Notes: generated from the sequence alone by a model not told the origin. Positions 8,048-17,099 are shown, counted from the first letter of the stretch. The stretch is 64,000 nucleotides of DNA from a candidate division TA06 bacterium (GCA_004376575.1 SOJN01000080.1:48145-112144), one strand, 5' to 3'. Numbers and translations: made by a program.

Positions 8048-8743
8048 TCACCTCGTCTTCTTGTGACCCACTGGAATAACATAAAGAGGTGCTTCATCTT
8101 CAGACAAATTGAGGAGTCTCTTCACCTCGGCATCCTGGAAAGCGCCTATCGTGACGCCCCCAAGACCGAGCGCAATGGTCTGTAGAAGAAGATTTTCAGC
8201 AGCGTGGCCAACCTCTATGTGGACATATCTCTGAGCACGCTTCCCATATTTTGCTGCCGTGCGCGAGTAAAAGCCGGAAATGACGAAGCAAGCTGGCGCC
8301 TGTCTTATTGCGGACTGCCCCAGGCTCGCATCAGCCAAATCGTCCTGTGCTATCCCTTTTCTGTTGAGCTCAATGGAATGGATTTCTGGCAGATAGTGCC
8401 ATAGCATATTCCGCCAGAGCACATAAACCTCAAGCGGATAAAGCGCACCTGCTGACGGTGCTGCTCTTCTCCTCCAGGCAGCTGTCTCGGTCACGCCCTG
8501 GGCTGCCCAGAAAAGCTGAGAAATCTGGAAGAGAGTGAGATCCTGCTCCTTGAATGACCGAACAGAACGTCTGGCAGAGATTGCTTCTTCTACTGACAAT
8601 TTTCCGAGGACTTTTGCTTGTGGCAGGGAAAGAGTATCTCCAATACTTGTAGCCTTATCAGGATCTGAGACCATCTTGGCCCAGCAGGTGCCGGCTGCAA
8701 GTAGAAGTAGAATAGCCACCAAGATTGAGCAAAGCTTGAACAT
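8048..8743 (-). CDS. Secreted SagB-type nitroreductase-family protein
   Basis: A 231-aa FMN-dependent oxidoreductase-like protein. The N terminus is a signal peptide (hydrophobic ILVAILLLLAAGTCWA). The mature part begins the nitroreductase fold with SVEEAISARRSVRSF, continues with APSAGALYPLEVYV and ends in LGLGGVTIGAF, the arrangement seen in SagB/ThcOx-like nitroreductases. Export is unusual for this family, though secreted examples occur in anaerobes. The SD GAGGAGGAG precedes ATG 8743. It lies 10 bases after the pyruvate-kinase-like gene and overlaps the queH SD. The physiological substrate is unknown. Confidence 0.8.
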   Translation of the reverse strand: MFKLCSILVAILLLLAAGTCWAKMVSDPDKATSIGDTLSLPQAKVLGKLSVEEAISARRSVRSFKEQDLTLFQISQLFWAAQGVTETAAWRRRAAPSAGALYPLEVYVLWRNMLWHYLPEIHSIELNRKGIAQDDLADASLGQSAIRQAPACFVISGFYSRTAAKYGKRAQRYVHIEVGHAAENLLLQTIALGLGGVTIGAFQDAEVKRLLNLSEDEAPLYVIPVGHKKTR

Positions 8744-8753
8744 AGGCTCCTCC

Positions 8754-9329
8754 TCAGTCCAGTCTTGGTTTGCAGATGATTTCTCTTACTTTCAGGTCGA
8801 AGAACATGTGGACGTTCGCAGGCCTGATTACACAGGCGGTGTCCGCACCCTTGGATGTCCCAGCAACAGCGATAACGTCCTTGTTGCCGCTTATCAGTCC
8901 GGCATCCATGGCCATGAGGACAGTTTCACAGGCGACCTTCATCCCTTCACCGAATATGCGGAGGGTGTACGCAACAATCTCTTCTGTCATATATGTACCG
9001 AACTTCTTCCTGACCGCTCTACCTACGCCGCCGAATGCGTGCTGGCACGTAAGGATCTTGCCTCCGTTCTTCTCAATTGCCTTTCGGTACTCCTCCCTCA
9101 ACTGCTGGACATCCGTCTCTGAGAATCCGGCAGAATGCGTCACGACTATTACCTTCTTACCCTTAAACCTTTCTACAGCCTTCACGCCTGTATCACCTCT
9201 TGTCGAGGCGACGACTACAGTATCTATGCCTAACTCATTTGCGCGCTTTGAGACAAGATCAAGAACTCTGGCGGTATTAACCTCACCGGCCTCTTTGAAG
9301 TACTCAACTTCCACGCTGATGTTTTTCAT
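8754..9329 (-). CDS. Pyruvate kinase alpha/beta (C-terminal) domain-like protein
   Basis: A 191-aa stand-alone protein resembling the allosteric C-terminal domain of pyruvate kinase without the catalytic barrel. It shows TVVVASTRGDTGVKAVERFKG, VIVVTHSAGF and MAMDAGLISGNKDVIAVAGTSKGAD. Such single-domain proteins are widespread in archaea and anaerobic bacteria; their role is not established and may be small-molecule binding. The start ATG 9329 has GGGAGGAGGAG upstream. Cytoplasmic, probably in one transcript with the nitroreductase and queH. Confidence 0.8.
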   Translation of the reverse strand: MKNISVEVEYFKEAGEVNTARVLDLVSKRANELGIDTVVVASTRGDTGVKAVERFKGKKVIVVTHSAGFSETDVQQLREEYRKAIEKNGGKILTCQHAFGGVGRAVRKKFGTYMTEEIVAYTLRIFGEGMKVACETVLMAMDAGLISGNKDVIAVAGTSKGADTACVIRPANVHMFFDLKVREIICKPRLD

Positions 9330-9441
9330 GTCTGAACTCCTCCTCCCAGGCTCATTAACTCAGATATCCAAGAGATAATATTCACATAGGATGGTCGAGT
9401 CAAGAACTTCATTGCATAGGCTATCAGCTTCCCCATAAGTA

Positions 9442-10143
9442 TCAAGTGAGTGCGTTCGCAGCAGTTAAGCAGTATACAGCACACGCCCCGGCATCCAGCA
9501 ATGCCTTCGTGCATTCCTCAAGTGTGGCGCCGGTGGTGGTCACATCGTCAACGAGGAGAATCTGTTTATCTCTTACTGATTCTCGATCCAGAACCTTGAA
9601 CGCTCCGGCAACATTTCCCCTCCTTTTCTTTCTGGAAAGCCTTGTCTGCTGTTTTGTGAACTTTGTTCTCACCAGGCTCTTGGCAACCACGGGAAGATTC
9701 ATCTCCCTTGAGATTTCCTTTGAGAGGAGAAGTGCCTGATTGTAACCCCTTTCTCTCTGCCTTACTCGATGTAGCGGGACAGGGACAATTGCGTCCACAC
9801 GGCTCATCTCTGAGTCTGCGAGCGCAAGTCGCGACATCATTTTGCCCAGTTTCTTGGCAATGGACAGGCGGCTCCTGTACTTGAGGGACTTTATCGCTTC
9901 TGCGAGTACTGATTCATAGATTCCCACCGCCCTGCGTCTCACGTATGCCTTTCCATATCTCTCGCAAGCCCTGCACAGGCCAGCACGTCTTAGTGGCCTG
10001 CCGCAGACCTGACAGTACGGCGAATCTACAGGTCTTATTCTGAGATAGCACGCATCACATATTGTGCGCTCATTCTTGAAGAGCGGCGCCTTGCACACCA
10101 GGCAAAAGGGAGGGAAAAGAAAATCGATTATGTCACGAAGCAT
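9442..10143 (-). CDS. comF: ComF family phosphoribosyltransferase-like protein
   Basis: A ComF-family protein of about 233 aa, linked in other bacteria to DNA uptake. The N terminus has a zinc-finger-like series (CLVC, CDAC, CQVCGRPL, CRAC). The C terminus has the type I PRTase PRPP motif LLVDDVTTTGATLEEC preceded by DAIVPVPLHR and RGYNQALLL. The frame opens with GTG at 10158; ATG 10143 gives the usual short N terminus before the first cysteine pair. The DNA upstream (10159-10314) holds repeat text and a weak hairpin. Confidence 0.85.
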   Translation of the reverse strand: MLRDIIDFLFPPFCLVCKAPLFKNERTICDACYLRIRPVDSPYCQVCGRPLRRAGLCRACERYGKAYVRRRAVGIYESVLAEAIKSLKYRSRLSIAKKLGKMMSRLALADSEMSRVDAIVPVPLHRVRQRERGYNQALLLSKEISREMNLPVVAKSLVRTKFTKQQTRLSRKKRRGNVAGAFKVLDRESVRDKQILLVDDVTTTGATLEECTKALLDAGACAVYCLTAANALT

Positions 10144-10314
10144 GGTCTTCCCAAACACCCTTTCTGCCCCCCTATCATTGTAGAACGTAGAAGTTAGAAC
10201 TTAGAACGAAGATTGAGAGATACGTTCTTGGGAGAAGCACGTACTCCCGCTCAGGGAGCACAGAAACCCCGAAGATACAACCAACAAAAAACTGATGTGT
10301 GAGTGGTATCAGTA

Positions 10315-11139
10315 TTATGGTGAGGACACAGGGGTAGATTGGCTCAGTTCTGCTGAGCCGCCGAATTTCTTACGGCTCAGGACAGAAAGCATCACTATGC
10401 TCACTATCAACGTGCCAATACTGGTCAGTTGGCTTTCAGTCACCTGCCAACTGCCTATCTGGTATATGGAAGAAGGCTCATAGTATCTGAAAAAGTCGAT
10501 AAAGATTCTCCACAGCGAATACAGAATCACATATCTCCAGAATAGAGAACCATTGAACCTCCACCACCTCTCCATCCATAAGAGCAAGAAGAAAATGACC
10601 AGACCTGCAAGTGATGAGTAGAGTTGAGTTGGATGGATGTGGACAGAGGCTCCATAGACTTGATCGGCATAGGAACCCAAAGGAAAGAGGATGCCCCATG
10701 CCCTTGTGGTGGGCTCTCCAAAACAACAGCCATTGAGGAAACATCCAATCCTTCCAACGAAAAAGCCGAAAGAGAGTGACGGAGCAACTATGTCCGCCAC
10801 TATCCAGACATTCAGTCTCTTCCTTTTGAGATAGACCATTCCAGCAATGAATCCGAGAACAGCTCCTCCATAGAAGGTCATGCCCCCGCGCCATATGGCG
10901 AATACCTCCAGGGGGAAGTCTTTGAAATCGGAAAGATGAACAAGGACGTAGGCAAGTCTACCGCCGATAACTCCGGCCACTATCACAACTACGGCCATGT
11001 CAACTATGTGCTGTGGGTCAAGCCCCTTCTTCTTTGCCCGCAGGTACGCAATAGCTATCCCTGCCAGAAAGGCAAGGGCGAGCATCAGTCCCCAGGAGTG
11101 AAGTGCCAAAGGGCCCAGCTTGGCTATGGTAGGAAACAT
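10315..11139 (-). CDS. lgt: Prolipoprotein diacylglyceryl transferase Lgt
   Basis: An inner-membrane enzyme that transfers diacylglycerol from phosphatidylglycerol to the lipobox cysteine of prolipoproteins. It is 274 aa with about seven hydrophobic segments. It has the Lgt signature GRIGCFLNGCCFGEPT, HPTQLYSS, and the periplasmic RGGMTFYGGAVLG. ATG 11139 is preceded by GGAGCATAGGAG. It is the last gene of the cell-shape operon, 19 bases after rodA. Its presence supports a lipoprotein-bearing, probably diderm organism. Confidence 0.93.
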   Translation of the reverse strand: MFPTIAKLGPLALHSWGLMLALAFLAGIAIAYLRAKKKGLDPQHIVDMAVVVIVAGVIGGRLAYVLVHLSDFKDFPLEVFAIWRGGMTFYGGAVLGFIAGMVYLKRKRLNVWIVADIVAPSLSFGFFVGRIGCFLNGCCFGEPTTRAWGILFPLGSYADQVYGASVHIHPTQLYSSLAGLVIFFLLLWMERWWRFNGSLFWRYVILYSLWRIFIDFFRYYEPSSIYQIGSWQVTESQLTSIGTLIVSIVMLSVLSRKKFGGSAELSQSTPVSSP

Positions 11140-11158
11140 CTCCTATGCTCCTCGATGA

Positions 11159-12373
11159 TCAGTATTCATATCTGTGTCTGCTTATGTTTAGAATCAGAGC
11201 GACTGCTATCATGGAAAATAAGAGGGATGAACCACCGTAAGTGATGAACGGCAGGGGCGTACCTGCTATAGGCACTATCCCAAGCGTCATTCCCACATTC
11301 ACCACAGCCTGGTAACCAATATAAGAGATGAGACCAATGCATGCAAGGCTGGAGAACCGGTTCTTGCAGGTTCTGGCAAGGCCAATTGTCTTCCTTATCA
11401 TCACATAGAAAAGCAAGAGCACAGCTATACATCCGAGGAAACCAAGTTCTTCACCGATGACAGAGTAGACGAAATCAGTATGTCTCTGAGGAAGAAACTC
11501 CAATTTCTTCTGAGTCCCATGCAAAATACCTTTCCCCCAGAATCCACCAGACCCGATTGCAATTTTCGACTGTATGATGTGCCAGCCTGCTCCTGTTGGA
11601 TCGAGACTCGGATTGAGGAAGCCAAGAATCCTCTTCTGCTGATAGGTTTTCAGGGACCTCCATATGAGCGGCGTAGCAATACCGACTGCTGGATTTGCGA
11701 TAAGCAGGTATGCTGCTTCACTCAGCTGAACTCGAAGTGCATATATGGATATGAGCAGAAGAGCAAAGAAGACAAGCCAGGAGACGAGGTTAAAAGCGGC
11801 AGCGATAGAGACCAGCGGCGTCACCAGGAAGAAGAGGTAAATGCCCTTTACCCTGCCCCAGAAGAGCATGGCAAGAAGAATGATTCCGAACACCGTTGCC
11901 GTACCCAAGTCGGGCTCTACGAGCACAAGGATGAAAGGTATTCCCGTCAGGACTGTGGGGAGAACCAGCCCTTGAAGGCTTTCTCTTCTGAATCTTCTGT
12001 CGGACATGGTTCTTGCCAATACCAAAACCAGGGCAAACTTGGCGAACTCCGAAGCCTGAAAATGGACAGGACCGAAGTGAAGCCACCTTCTGGCACCGAT
12101 ACCTGAAGGAAAGACCAAGACCGCCAGCAAAAGGAGGATTGACATTCCGTAGATGACCAGGGCAAACGCTTGGAAGGTCTTGGATGGAGCCGCAATGACC
12201 AGGCCGGCCACAACACCGCCACAGAGCAGCCAAATGATCTGCTTAGCAAAAGGACTGGAAAGCGATGTGTCTGCTCCTGTTGCACTGTATATTACAAGCA
12301 GGCCCAGCAGCACCAGAACTGATGCAGGTACGAAAATGCCAAAGCTGGAACCTGTGAAAGCCCTGGCCCTCAT
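11159..12373 (-). CDS. rodA: Peptidoglycan glycosyltransferase RodA
   Basis: SEDS-family membrane protein, 404 aa with about ten hydrophobic segments, polymerising glycan strands for rod elongation. Characteristic motifs: VLVEPDLGTATV, RRWLHFGPVHFQASEFAKFALV, the GSGGFWGKG loop, FLPQRHTDFVYSVIGEE and PLPFITYGGSSL. The start ATG 12373 overlaps the PBP2 stop as ATGA, indicating coupled translation with its transpeptidase partner. Confidence 0.95.
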   Translation of the reverse strand: MRARAFTGSSFGIFVPASVLVLLGLLVIYSATGADTSLSSPFAKQIIWLLCGGVVAGLVIAAPSKTFQAFALVIYGMSILLLLAVLVFPSGIGARRWLHFGPVHFQASEFAKFALVLVLARTMSDRRFRRESLQGLVLPTVLTGIPFILVLVEPDLGTATVFGIILLAMLFWGRVKGIYLFFLVTPLVSIAAAFNLVSWLVFFALLLISIYALRVQLSEAAYLLIANPAVGIATPLIWRSLKTYQQKRILGFLNPSLDPTGAGWHIIQSKIAIGSGGFWGKGILHGTQKKLEFLPQRHTDFVYSVIGEELGFLGCIAVLLLFYVMIRKTIGLARTCKNRFSSLACIGLISYIGYQAVVNVGMTLGIVPIAGTPLPFITYGGSSLLFSMIAVALILNISRHRYEY

Positions 12374-14130
12374 GTTGCTCCCTTTGCCTCGGGCGACAGG
12401 TAGGCTTCAATAAGCCTTCCCGCAAGTGGGGCGGCAACACTCCCCCCGTGACCAGCTTTTTCAACGACGACTATCAGGCAGATGATCGGGGAGTTGAAGG
12501 GAGCAAATCCTACAAACAGTGAATGGTCTTCTCCGAAAGGATTCTCGACAGTTCCGGTTTTGCCCGCGATTTTGAACTGTGAAGATCTGGCCAATCCGCC
12601 CGTCCCACCTGGATCATTGACAACTCCGTACATCGCCTCCCTGAGAATCTGTATTGTACTGTCTTTGAGAGCCACCCTCTGATCTTCAACCTCTGCTCTA
12701 TACAGCTCTGCCCCTCGGTGACCTATTGCCTTCGAGACAATGTAGGGCCTACACCTCACTCCCCCAGTAGCTATGCTGGCTATGGCTCTGCAAATCTGAA
12801 CTGGTGTGCAGAGCATTTCTCCCTGACCAATGGCGAGATTGAGAGCCACGCCCTTTGACCACTTTCCCCTCCCAAAGCGGTCATTGTACCATTTGCGCGT
12901 GGGTACGAGGCCAGAGCTCTCATCCGGCATGTCGAGACCTGTCTTTCGCCCAAAACCAAGATCAAGGCCGGCCTCAGCAAGGCGTTCAATCCCGAGGGCA
13001 GCCCCTATCTGATAGAAGAACACATCACAGGATTGGACAATGGCTGGAACGATTGTGAGTCTTCCGTGTTTCGACCAGCAGCCAAATGCTCTATCGCCGT
13101 ACTTGAATGAACCGGTGCATGGCGCGAATCTGGTCCATCGGCCTGCGGTCCGGGTCTCAAGCGCAGCTGCCGCAGTCACAATCTTGTATGTCGAACCTGG
13201 CGGATAGGCACTCTTACTCACCCTGTCCCACATGGGAGATGCCGGGCTGCTGACCAGCGTCTCCCATGCCTCCTTGGATATACCCACAGCGAAAAGGTTG
13301 GGGTCGAATCCAGGCTTGGAATAGGAGACGAGGACTTCTCCACTTCTGGGGTCCATTCCAAAAACACATCCACGCTCGTAGTTGGAAAGTGCCTCTACAG
13401 CCAATTGCTGTAGTCTTGAATCAATCGTCAAATGAATGTCGCTTCCGGGCTCTGCAACCACCACCTTTCTATCCGGGAAGGGTCCGATCTCTCGTCCCCT
13501 TGCGTCGACCTCAACGAACTCCACCCCGTCTTGACCTCTGAGATAGTATTCATAGTGGGCCTCCAGACCAGTCTCCCCAATCATATCTCCGTACCTGTAT
13601 CCCCTTTCTGACAAGCTTTTCAGCTTCTTCTGAGAAATCTCTCCAACATATCCGATAAGATGGCACAGGGTGTCTCCGAATGGATACCTCCTTATCGGTT
13701 CTACCTCAACCGCAACTCCGGGTAAGTCGAGTTTGTGCTCCTCCACCCAGGAGACGACCTCTATGCTCACGTCTCTCGCAATTCTCTGTGTGATGAGGGG
13801 CCGCTTCTTCGCCTCAGCCAGCTTCACTTTGAGGGCCTGCACGCTCTTGTTCAGGACAGGCGAGAGCACACGAGCCAATGTATCGGCGTTCCCGATCTGA
13901 TAAGGAAGGATCAGAATTGAATAGCCTGGCCGGCTGTCTGCCAGCACTTCACCATCCCTGCTCAATATTCTTCCCCTGGGCGCGTGGGTAGAAACCATTT
14001 TCACCCGGTTTTTTTCAGCAAGTTCGAAATAACGGGAATAGCCGAAGACCTGGAGCTGGAATGCTCTCAGGCCGAGGAGGGCAAAGATAATTCCAGTAAG
14101 ACCGATGAGGATTCTGCTCGGCGTCTTCAA
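12370..14130 (-). CDS. mrdA: Penicillin-binding protein 2 (elongation transpeptidase)
   Basis: Class B penicillin-binding protein cross-linking peptidoglycan during elongation, with RodA. It is 586 aa with an N-terminal membrane anchor (ILIGLTGIIFALLGLRAFQ), a PBP-dimer domain (APRGRILSRDGEVLADS) and a transpeptidase with SXXK STYK, the SXN region SCD and KTG in IAGKTGTVEN. The open frame runs back to 14457 but only as a shadow of mreD. The TTG at 14130 is the likely start because AGGTGG lies 8 bases upstream, and TTG overlaps the mreD stop (TTGA). Order mreB-mreC-mreD-PBP2-rodA is the classical shape operon. Confidence 0.92.
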   Translation of the reverse strand: MKTPSRILIGLTGIIFALLGLRAFQLQVFGYSRYFELAEKNRVKMVSTHAPRGRILSRDGEVLADSRPGYSILILPYQIGNADTLARVLSPVLNKSVQALKVKLAEAKKRPLITQRIARDVSIEVVSWVEEHKLDLPGVAVEVEPIRRYPFGDTLCHLIGYVGEISQKKLKSLSERGYRYGDMIGETGLEAHYEYYLRGQDGVEFVEVDARGREIGPFPDRKVVVAEPGSDIHLTIDSRLQQLAVEALSNYERGCVFGMDPRSGEVLVSYSKPGFDPNLFAVGISKEAWETLVSSPASPMWDRVSKSAYPPGSTYKIVTAAAALETRTAGRWTRFAPCTGSFKYGDRAFGCWSKHGRLTIVPAIVQSCDVFFYQIGAALGIERLAEAGLDLGFGRKTGLDMPDESSGLVPTRKWYNDRFGRGKWSKGVALNLAIGQGEMLCTPVQICRAIASIATGGVRCRPYIVSKAIGHRGAELYRAEVEDQRVALKDSTIQILREAMYGVVNDPGGTGGLARSSQFKIAGKTGTVENPFGEDHSLFVGFAPFNSPIICLIVVVEKAGHGGSVAAPLAGRLIEAYLSPEAKGAT

Positions 14131-14609
14131 GACACTTTCCACCTGACTCTGACCAAATGGAGTCCTAAGAAGATGGCTGCTCCAACAACCGAAGTATATA
14201 TCGCTCCTGGCACACCATACCTGACAAAGAACCGAATGAAGCTGCTGGGACCTCCTGAGGAAAACGCAAAGTATAGCAGGGATTCTGCCAGAGAGACGAA
14301 TAGTAGGACAAGGATCTGCGAGATGTATTTCTCTTGGTACAGGGTCGTTGCCAGGCTGCCAATAAGGAATCCTGCACTGGTGAGGATGAGTGCATTCAGG
14401 CCCATGTGCTCCGGTGAGAAGAGATCCAGAAAAATCCCGCTGGCAAAGCCGAACCACATCCCTGAAGACCTCCCCCAGAAGAGCGATATCAATATGAGTG
14501 CAACAAGGAATAGATTGGGTTTGACCGATATCACCTGTAGGCTATCGAGAAGCGTGACCTCTATGATTGCGGCAAAGAAGAATATGAGAATTCCGCTAGC
14601 CAACTTCAT
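14127..14609 (-). CDS. mreD: Rod shape-determining protein MreD
   Basis: A small integral membrane protein of the elongasome, 160 aa, with about five hydrophobic segments and the MreD-like motif LILISLFWGRSSGMWFGFASG. It links MreC to PBP2/RodA. It starts 4 bases after the mreC stop and overlaps the PBP2 start. Sequence conservation in this family is low; operon position carries much of the call. Confidence 0.88.
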   Translation of the reverse strand: MKLASGILIFFFAAIIEVTLLDSLQVISVKPNLFLVALILISLFWGRSSGMWFGFASGIFLDLFSPEHMGLNALILTSAGFLIGSLATTLYQEKYISQILVLLFVSLAESLLYFAFSSGGPSSFIRFFVRYGVPGAIYTSVVGAAIFLGLHLVRVRWKVS

Positions 14610-14612
14610 GGC

Positions 14613-15446
14613 CTATTCCCCGCCCATAGGTCTCTGCTGGGTCCGCCTCATCTCCTCCAGCCTTACAGATTTCACCACGAAGATTTCCTCCATGCTGGAG
14701 AGGTCGGCGGCAGGAGCTATCTCGATGTCGTGGAACAGGCCGGTATTGTCCGGTTTCATGCTGACTATCACCCCCACCAGCAGACCTTTTGGAAAGATCC
14801 CTCCCAGCCCACTTGAAACTATCGTGTCTCCAACACTCACCTGGGCCTGCACTGGTACATTCTCCAGAGAACAGTTGGAACCCCCCTTCCATCTGAGGAT
14901 ACCGATCACCCTCGATTTCATCTCAAGACAGCTGACTCTAAAATCCCTATCAAAAATGGTTTGCACCAGAGAAGTCCCTTCCACAACTTCAGAAATCTTT
15001 CCGACTAACCCTTCAGCAGTTACAACAGGCATTCCCGGCCTGAGTTGAGCGTCTTTGCCTCTGTCAATTACAAACGATTCTGTGAGCCTGTTGGGATCCC
15101 TTCCGATCACCTCAGCGGGCACCAGTTCCAGACCCTTTCTCTTCTTGAAGTCGACCAGTTTTCTCAGGTTTTTATTCTCGTACTCGAACTGCCTCAACTG
15201 TTGATTCTCTATGGAAAGCTCAGTTACCTGCTGCCTCAACATGGCATTTTCGTTGCTGAGGTTAGAAAGGCCTTTCCAGTGGGCAATCGATTTTTCAAAT
15301 GGATAGAAGACCACCATTGAGACTGCTCGCGCTACCTTGACCTGCCGGAGGTCTCCCATAAAAATGAGAATGAGAGAGATACCGACGAGCACACCAAAGA
15401 TGACTATCTCTCTCTTTGAGTGGGAATCTTTGCTAACGACTTCCAC
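14613..15446 (-). CDS. mreC: Rod shape-determining protein MreC
   Basis: Bitopic periplasmic scaffold of the elongasome, 277 aa. There is an N-terminal membrane segment (IVIFGVLVGISLILIFMG), a coiled-coil (residues about 60-100, with NENAMLRQQVTEL) and a C-terminal beta domain containing VIGRDPNRLTESFVIDRG, GMPVVTAEGLVGKI and SSGLGGIFPKGLLVG, all typical. The start is GTG 15446, one base after the mreB stop. Confidence 0.93.
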   Translation of the reverse strand: MEVVSKDSHSKREIVIFGVLVGISLILIFMGDLRQVKVARAVSMVVFYPFEKSIAHWKGLSNLSNENAMLRQQVTELSIENQQLRQFEYENKNLRKLVDFKKRKGLELVPAEVIGRDPNRLTESFVIDRGKDAQLRPGMPVVTAEGLVGKISEVVEGTSLVQTIFDRDFRVSCLEMKSRVIGILRWKGGSNCSLENVPVQAQVSVGDTIVSSGLGGIFPKGLLVGVIVSMKPDNTGLFHDIEIAPAADLSSMEEIFVVKSVRLEEMRRTQQRPMGGE

Positions 15447-15447
15447 G

Positions 15448-16494
15448 CTACTCTCTGGTGGACGTTATGAGAAGGTTTTCGTAGTGCTCAATCTCATCAA
15501 GAATCTTGCCCGTGCCCAAGACAACGCATTCCAACGGGTTATTGACAACGCTTATGGGTAGGTTGGTGTCCTCTCTCAACAGGGCATCGAGGCCCCTCAA
15601 CAGGGAACCCCCTCCTGTCATCACTATTCCCTTATCCACGATATCTGCAGCCAGCTCCGGCGGGGTCTTCTCCAGAGCACTTCGCAAAGCTTCTGTTATC
15701 AGTGCCACTGGCTCCTTGAGTGCCTCTCTTATCTCGGCAGAGCCGACCTTTATTGTTTTCGGTATTCCCGCGACGAGGTCAATTCCTCTCACCTCCATTT
15801 CGGTCTCTTCTGGAAGGGGTGAAGCGGAGCCTATCCTTATCTTGATCATCTCGGCAGTCTGCTCGCCGATCATGAGGTTATAGGTCTTCTTGAGATACTG
15901 GAGGACAGCGTCGTCCATCTCATCGCCACCCACGCGTATCGAGCTGTTGCACACTATCCCGGAAAGAGCAATAACAGCTATTTCGGTCGTTCCACCTCCA
16001 ACATCTATCACCATGTTTCCGGCTGGAGTGTTCACGGGTAGACCAACACCAACGGCCGCTGCAATAGGCTCTGCAACCAGATAGACCTCGCGGGCGCCCG
16101 CATGCTCCACAGAATCGCGTACCGCTCTCATCTCCACGGCCGTAATCCCCGAGGGGACGCAGACAATGACTCTGGGTCTTATGAGGAACCTCTTCTTCTG
16201 AGCCATTGCAAGAAAAAACCTGAGCATCTCCTCCACCACCTCGAAGTCGGCAATCACTCCATCCTTCATCGGTCTCACTGCCCTTATCTCATCAGGAGTT
16301 CTTCCCAGCATCCGTTTCGCTTCTCTACCCACAGCTATCGGTTTGTGAGATCGATTATCAATGGCTACGACGGAGGGCTCATTGAGTAATATGCCGCGGC
16401 CCTTCACATAGATGAGTGTGGTGGCGGTTCCCAGATCTATGGCCATATCATTGGTGATCCAACCTGAGAAGAGCCTTTTGAAGCTGAATGCCAT
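15448..16494 (-). CDS. mreB: Rod shape-determining protein MreB
   Basis: A bacterial actin homologue, 348 aa, forming membrane-associated filaments that direct wall elongation. It has DLGTATTLIYVKGRGILLNE at the phosphate-1 motif, VIDVGGGTTEIAVIA at phosphate-2 and GIVMTGGGSLLRGLD at the adenosine motif. It is first in the mreBCD-PBP2-rodA-lgt operon. ATG 16494 follows a weak SD (GAGGGGTAG). Confidence 0.96.
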   Translation of the reverse strand: MAFSFKRLFSGWITNDMAIDLGTATTLIYVKGRGILLNEPSVVAIDNRSHKPIAVGREAKRMLGRTPDEIRAVRPMKDGVIADFEVVEEMLRFFLAMAQKKRFLIRPRVIVCVPSGITAVEMRAVRDSVEHAGAREVYLVAEPIAAAVGVGLPVNTPAGNMVIDVGGGTTEIAVIALSGIVCNSSIRVGGDEMDDAVLQYLKKTYNLMIGEQTAEMIKIRIGSASPLPEETEMEVRGIDLVAGIPKTIKVGSAEIREALKEPVALITEALRSALEKTPPELAADIVDKGIVMTGGGSLLRGLDALLREDTNLPISVVNNPLECVVLGTGKILDEIEHYENLLITSTRE

Positions 16495-16969
16495 TTATCT
16501 ACCCCTCACCATCTAAGATCTCAGATCTAAGATCTTGTATTTGGGAATTTATACTCTGTCCTTTGTACTTCGCTCTTCGTCCTCAGTACTTTGGAGAATA
16601 TACTATGTGTGACTGGACACAATCAAGGGGAAAATACTCAAAGCTATAAGCCGTAAGCCATAAGATAGCTGTCAGTTCTGACTGGAGATCACGAAATTCC
16701 TCCCAACCCTCCCCAACACCTTCGAAATTGCTAGATCGCAGCCCGTTCACCATACCACGGCTCTAAGCCTCCAAATCACCTATACGCTATACGCCGTACC
16801 CTGTACGGAAGCTTTAGGCGTGCAAGTACATCTTAGGTTTTCAATTTCGCAATTTCGTAGTTTCGTAATTTCGTCTTTTGTGTCTAGCAATCTTGTCGTT
16901 ACTGGTTTTGTGTTCGATTTGCTCTTTTCAGCACTTCAGGTGCAATCTGTGTCACTTTGGGTGACCTTA
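16495..16969. other. Repeat-rich intergenic region upstream of mreB and PilS-like gene 1
   Basis: No gene is supported. Contains AGATCTCAGATCTAAGATCTT near 16516, TATAAGCCGTAAGCCATAAG text near 16644 and dispersed repeat A copy 2 (16692-16873). It must also hold the mreB promoter, which I could not pick out, and a GTCAC-N5-GTGAC dyad at 16951-16965. Confidence 0.5.
16692..16873. repeat. Dispersed repeat A, copy 2
   Basis: Second copy of the repeat at 7276-7469, in the same orientation, with many scattered substitutions and one deletion of about 10 bases. It ends in the same CAATTTCGCAATTTCGTAG block. Shorter relatives of that terminal block occur near 760, 18970, 38040, 39830 and 40215. Confidence 0.75.
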
Positions 16970-16990
16970 TGACATCTATTTTGTCGGTCA
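16970..16990 (+). promoter_or_regulatory. Possible upstream activator site for PilS-like gene 1
   Basis: TGACAT-N9-CGGTCA, 90 bases upstream of the sigma-54 -24 element. It corresponds in position to better conserved dyads upstream of the two paralogues (40312 and 44249). The right half is weaker here. A separate GTCAC-N5-GTGAC dyad lies just upstream. Confidence 0.3.
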
Positions 16991-17059
16991 ATTTACTGGC
17001 AGGCTCTCGTATCCTAGTGTGATAAAAGAAGTTAAGTCGTCTGCACTTTCCGTCCCGTA

Positions 17060-17076
17060 GGGCATGTTTTTTGCTA
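17060..17076 (+). promoter_or_regulatory. Sigma-54 promoter of PilS-like kinase gene 1
   Basis: GGGCATG-TTTT-TTGCTA matches the sigma-54 consensus (TGGCAYR-N4-TTGCW) at the essential GG and GC with correct spacing. The same element, with the same flanking GAAGTTA box 25 bases upstream, precedes both paralogous kinase genes. The transcript would begin about 12 bases downstream, only about 14 bases before the chosen ATG. Confidence 0.75.
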
Positions 17077-17099
17077 CTAGTATCAAACGGGAAAGACTT

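Noticed and set aside
9326..9514. 62-residue minus-strand frame between ComF and the pyruvate-kinase-like gene
   Set aside because: Overlaps the comF end out of frame, no SD, low-complexity Cys-rich translation.
10243..10264. Terminator for lgt (CTCCC-GCTCA-GGGAG hairpin)
   Set aside because: Stem of only five sure pairs and no T-tract on the minus-strand transcript; too weak to list as a feature.
14131..14457. N-terminal extension of the PBP2 frame
   Set aside because: The extra residues are an out-of-frame reading of mreD; homology to PBP2 starts after TTG 14130.
13984..15048. 354-residue plus-strand frame
   Set aside because: Antisense to mreD/mreC and the start of PBP2, all with clear family motifs. 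The frame is open only by composition.
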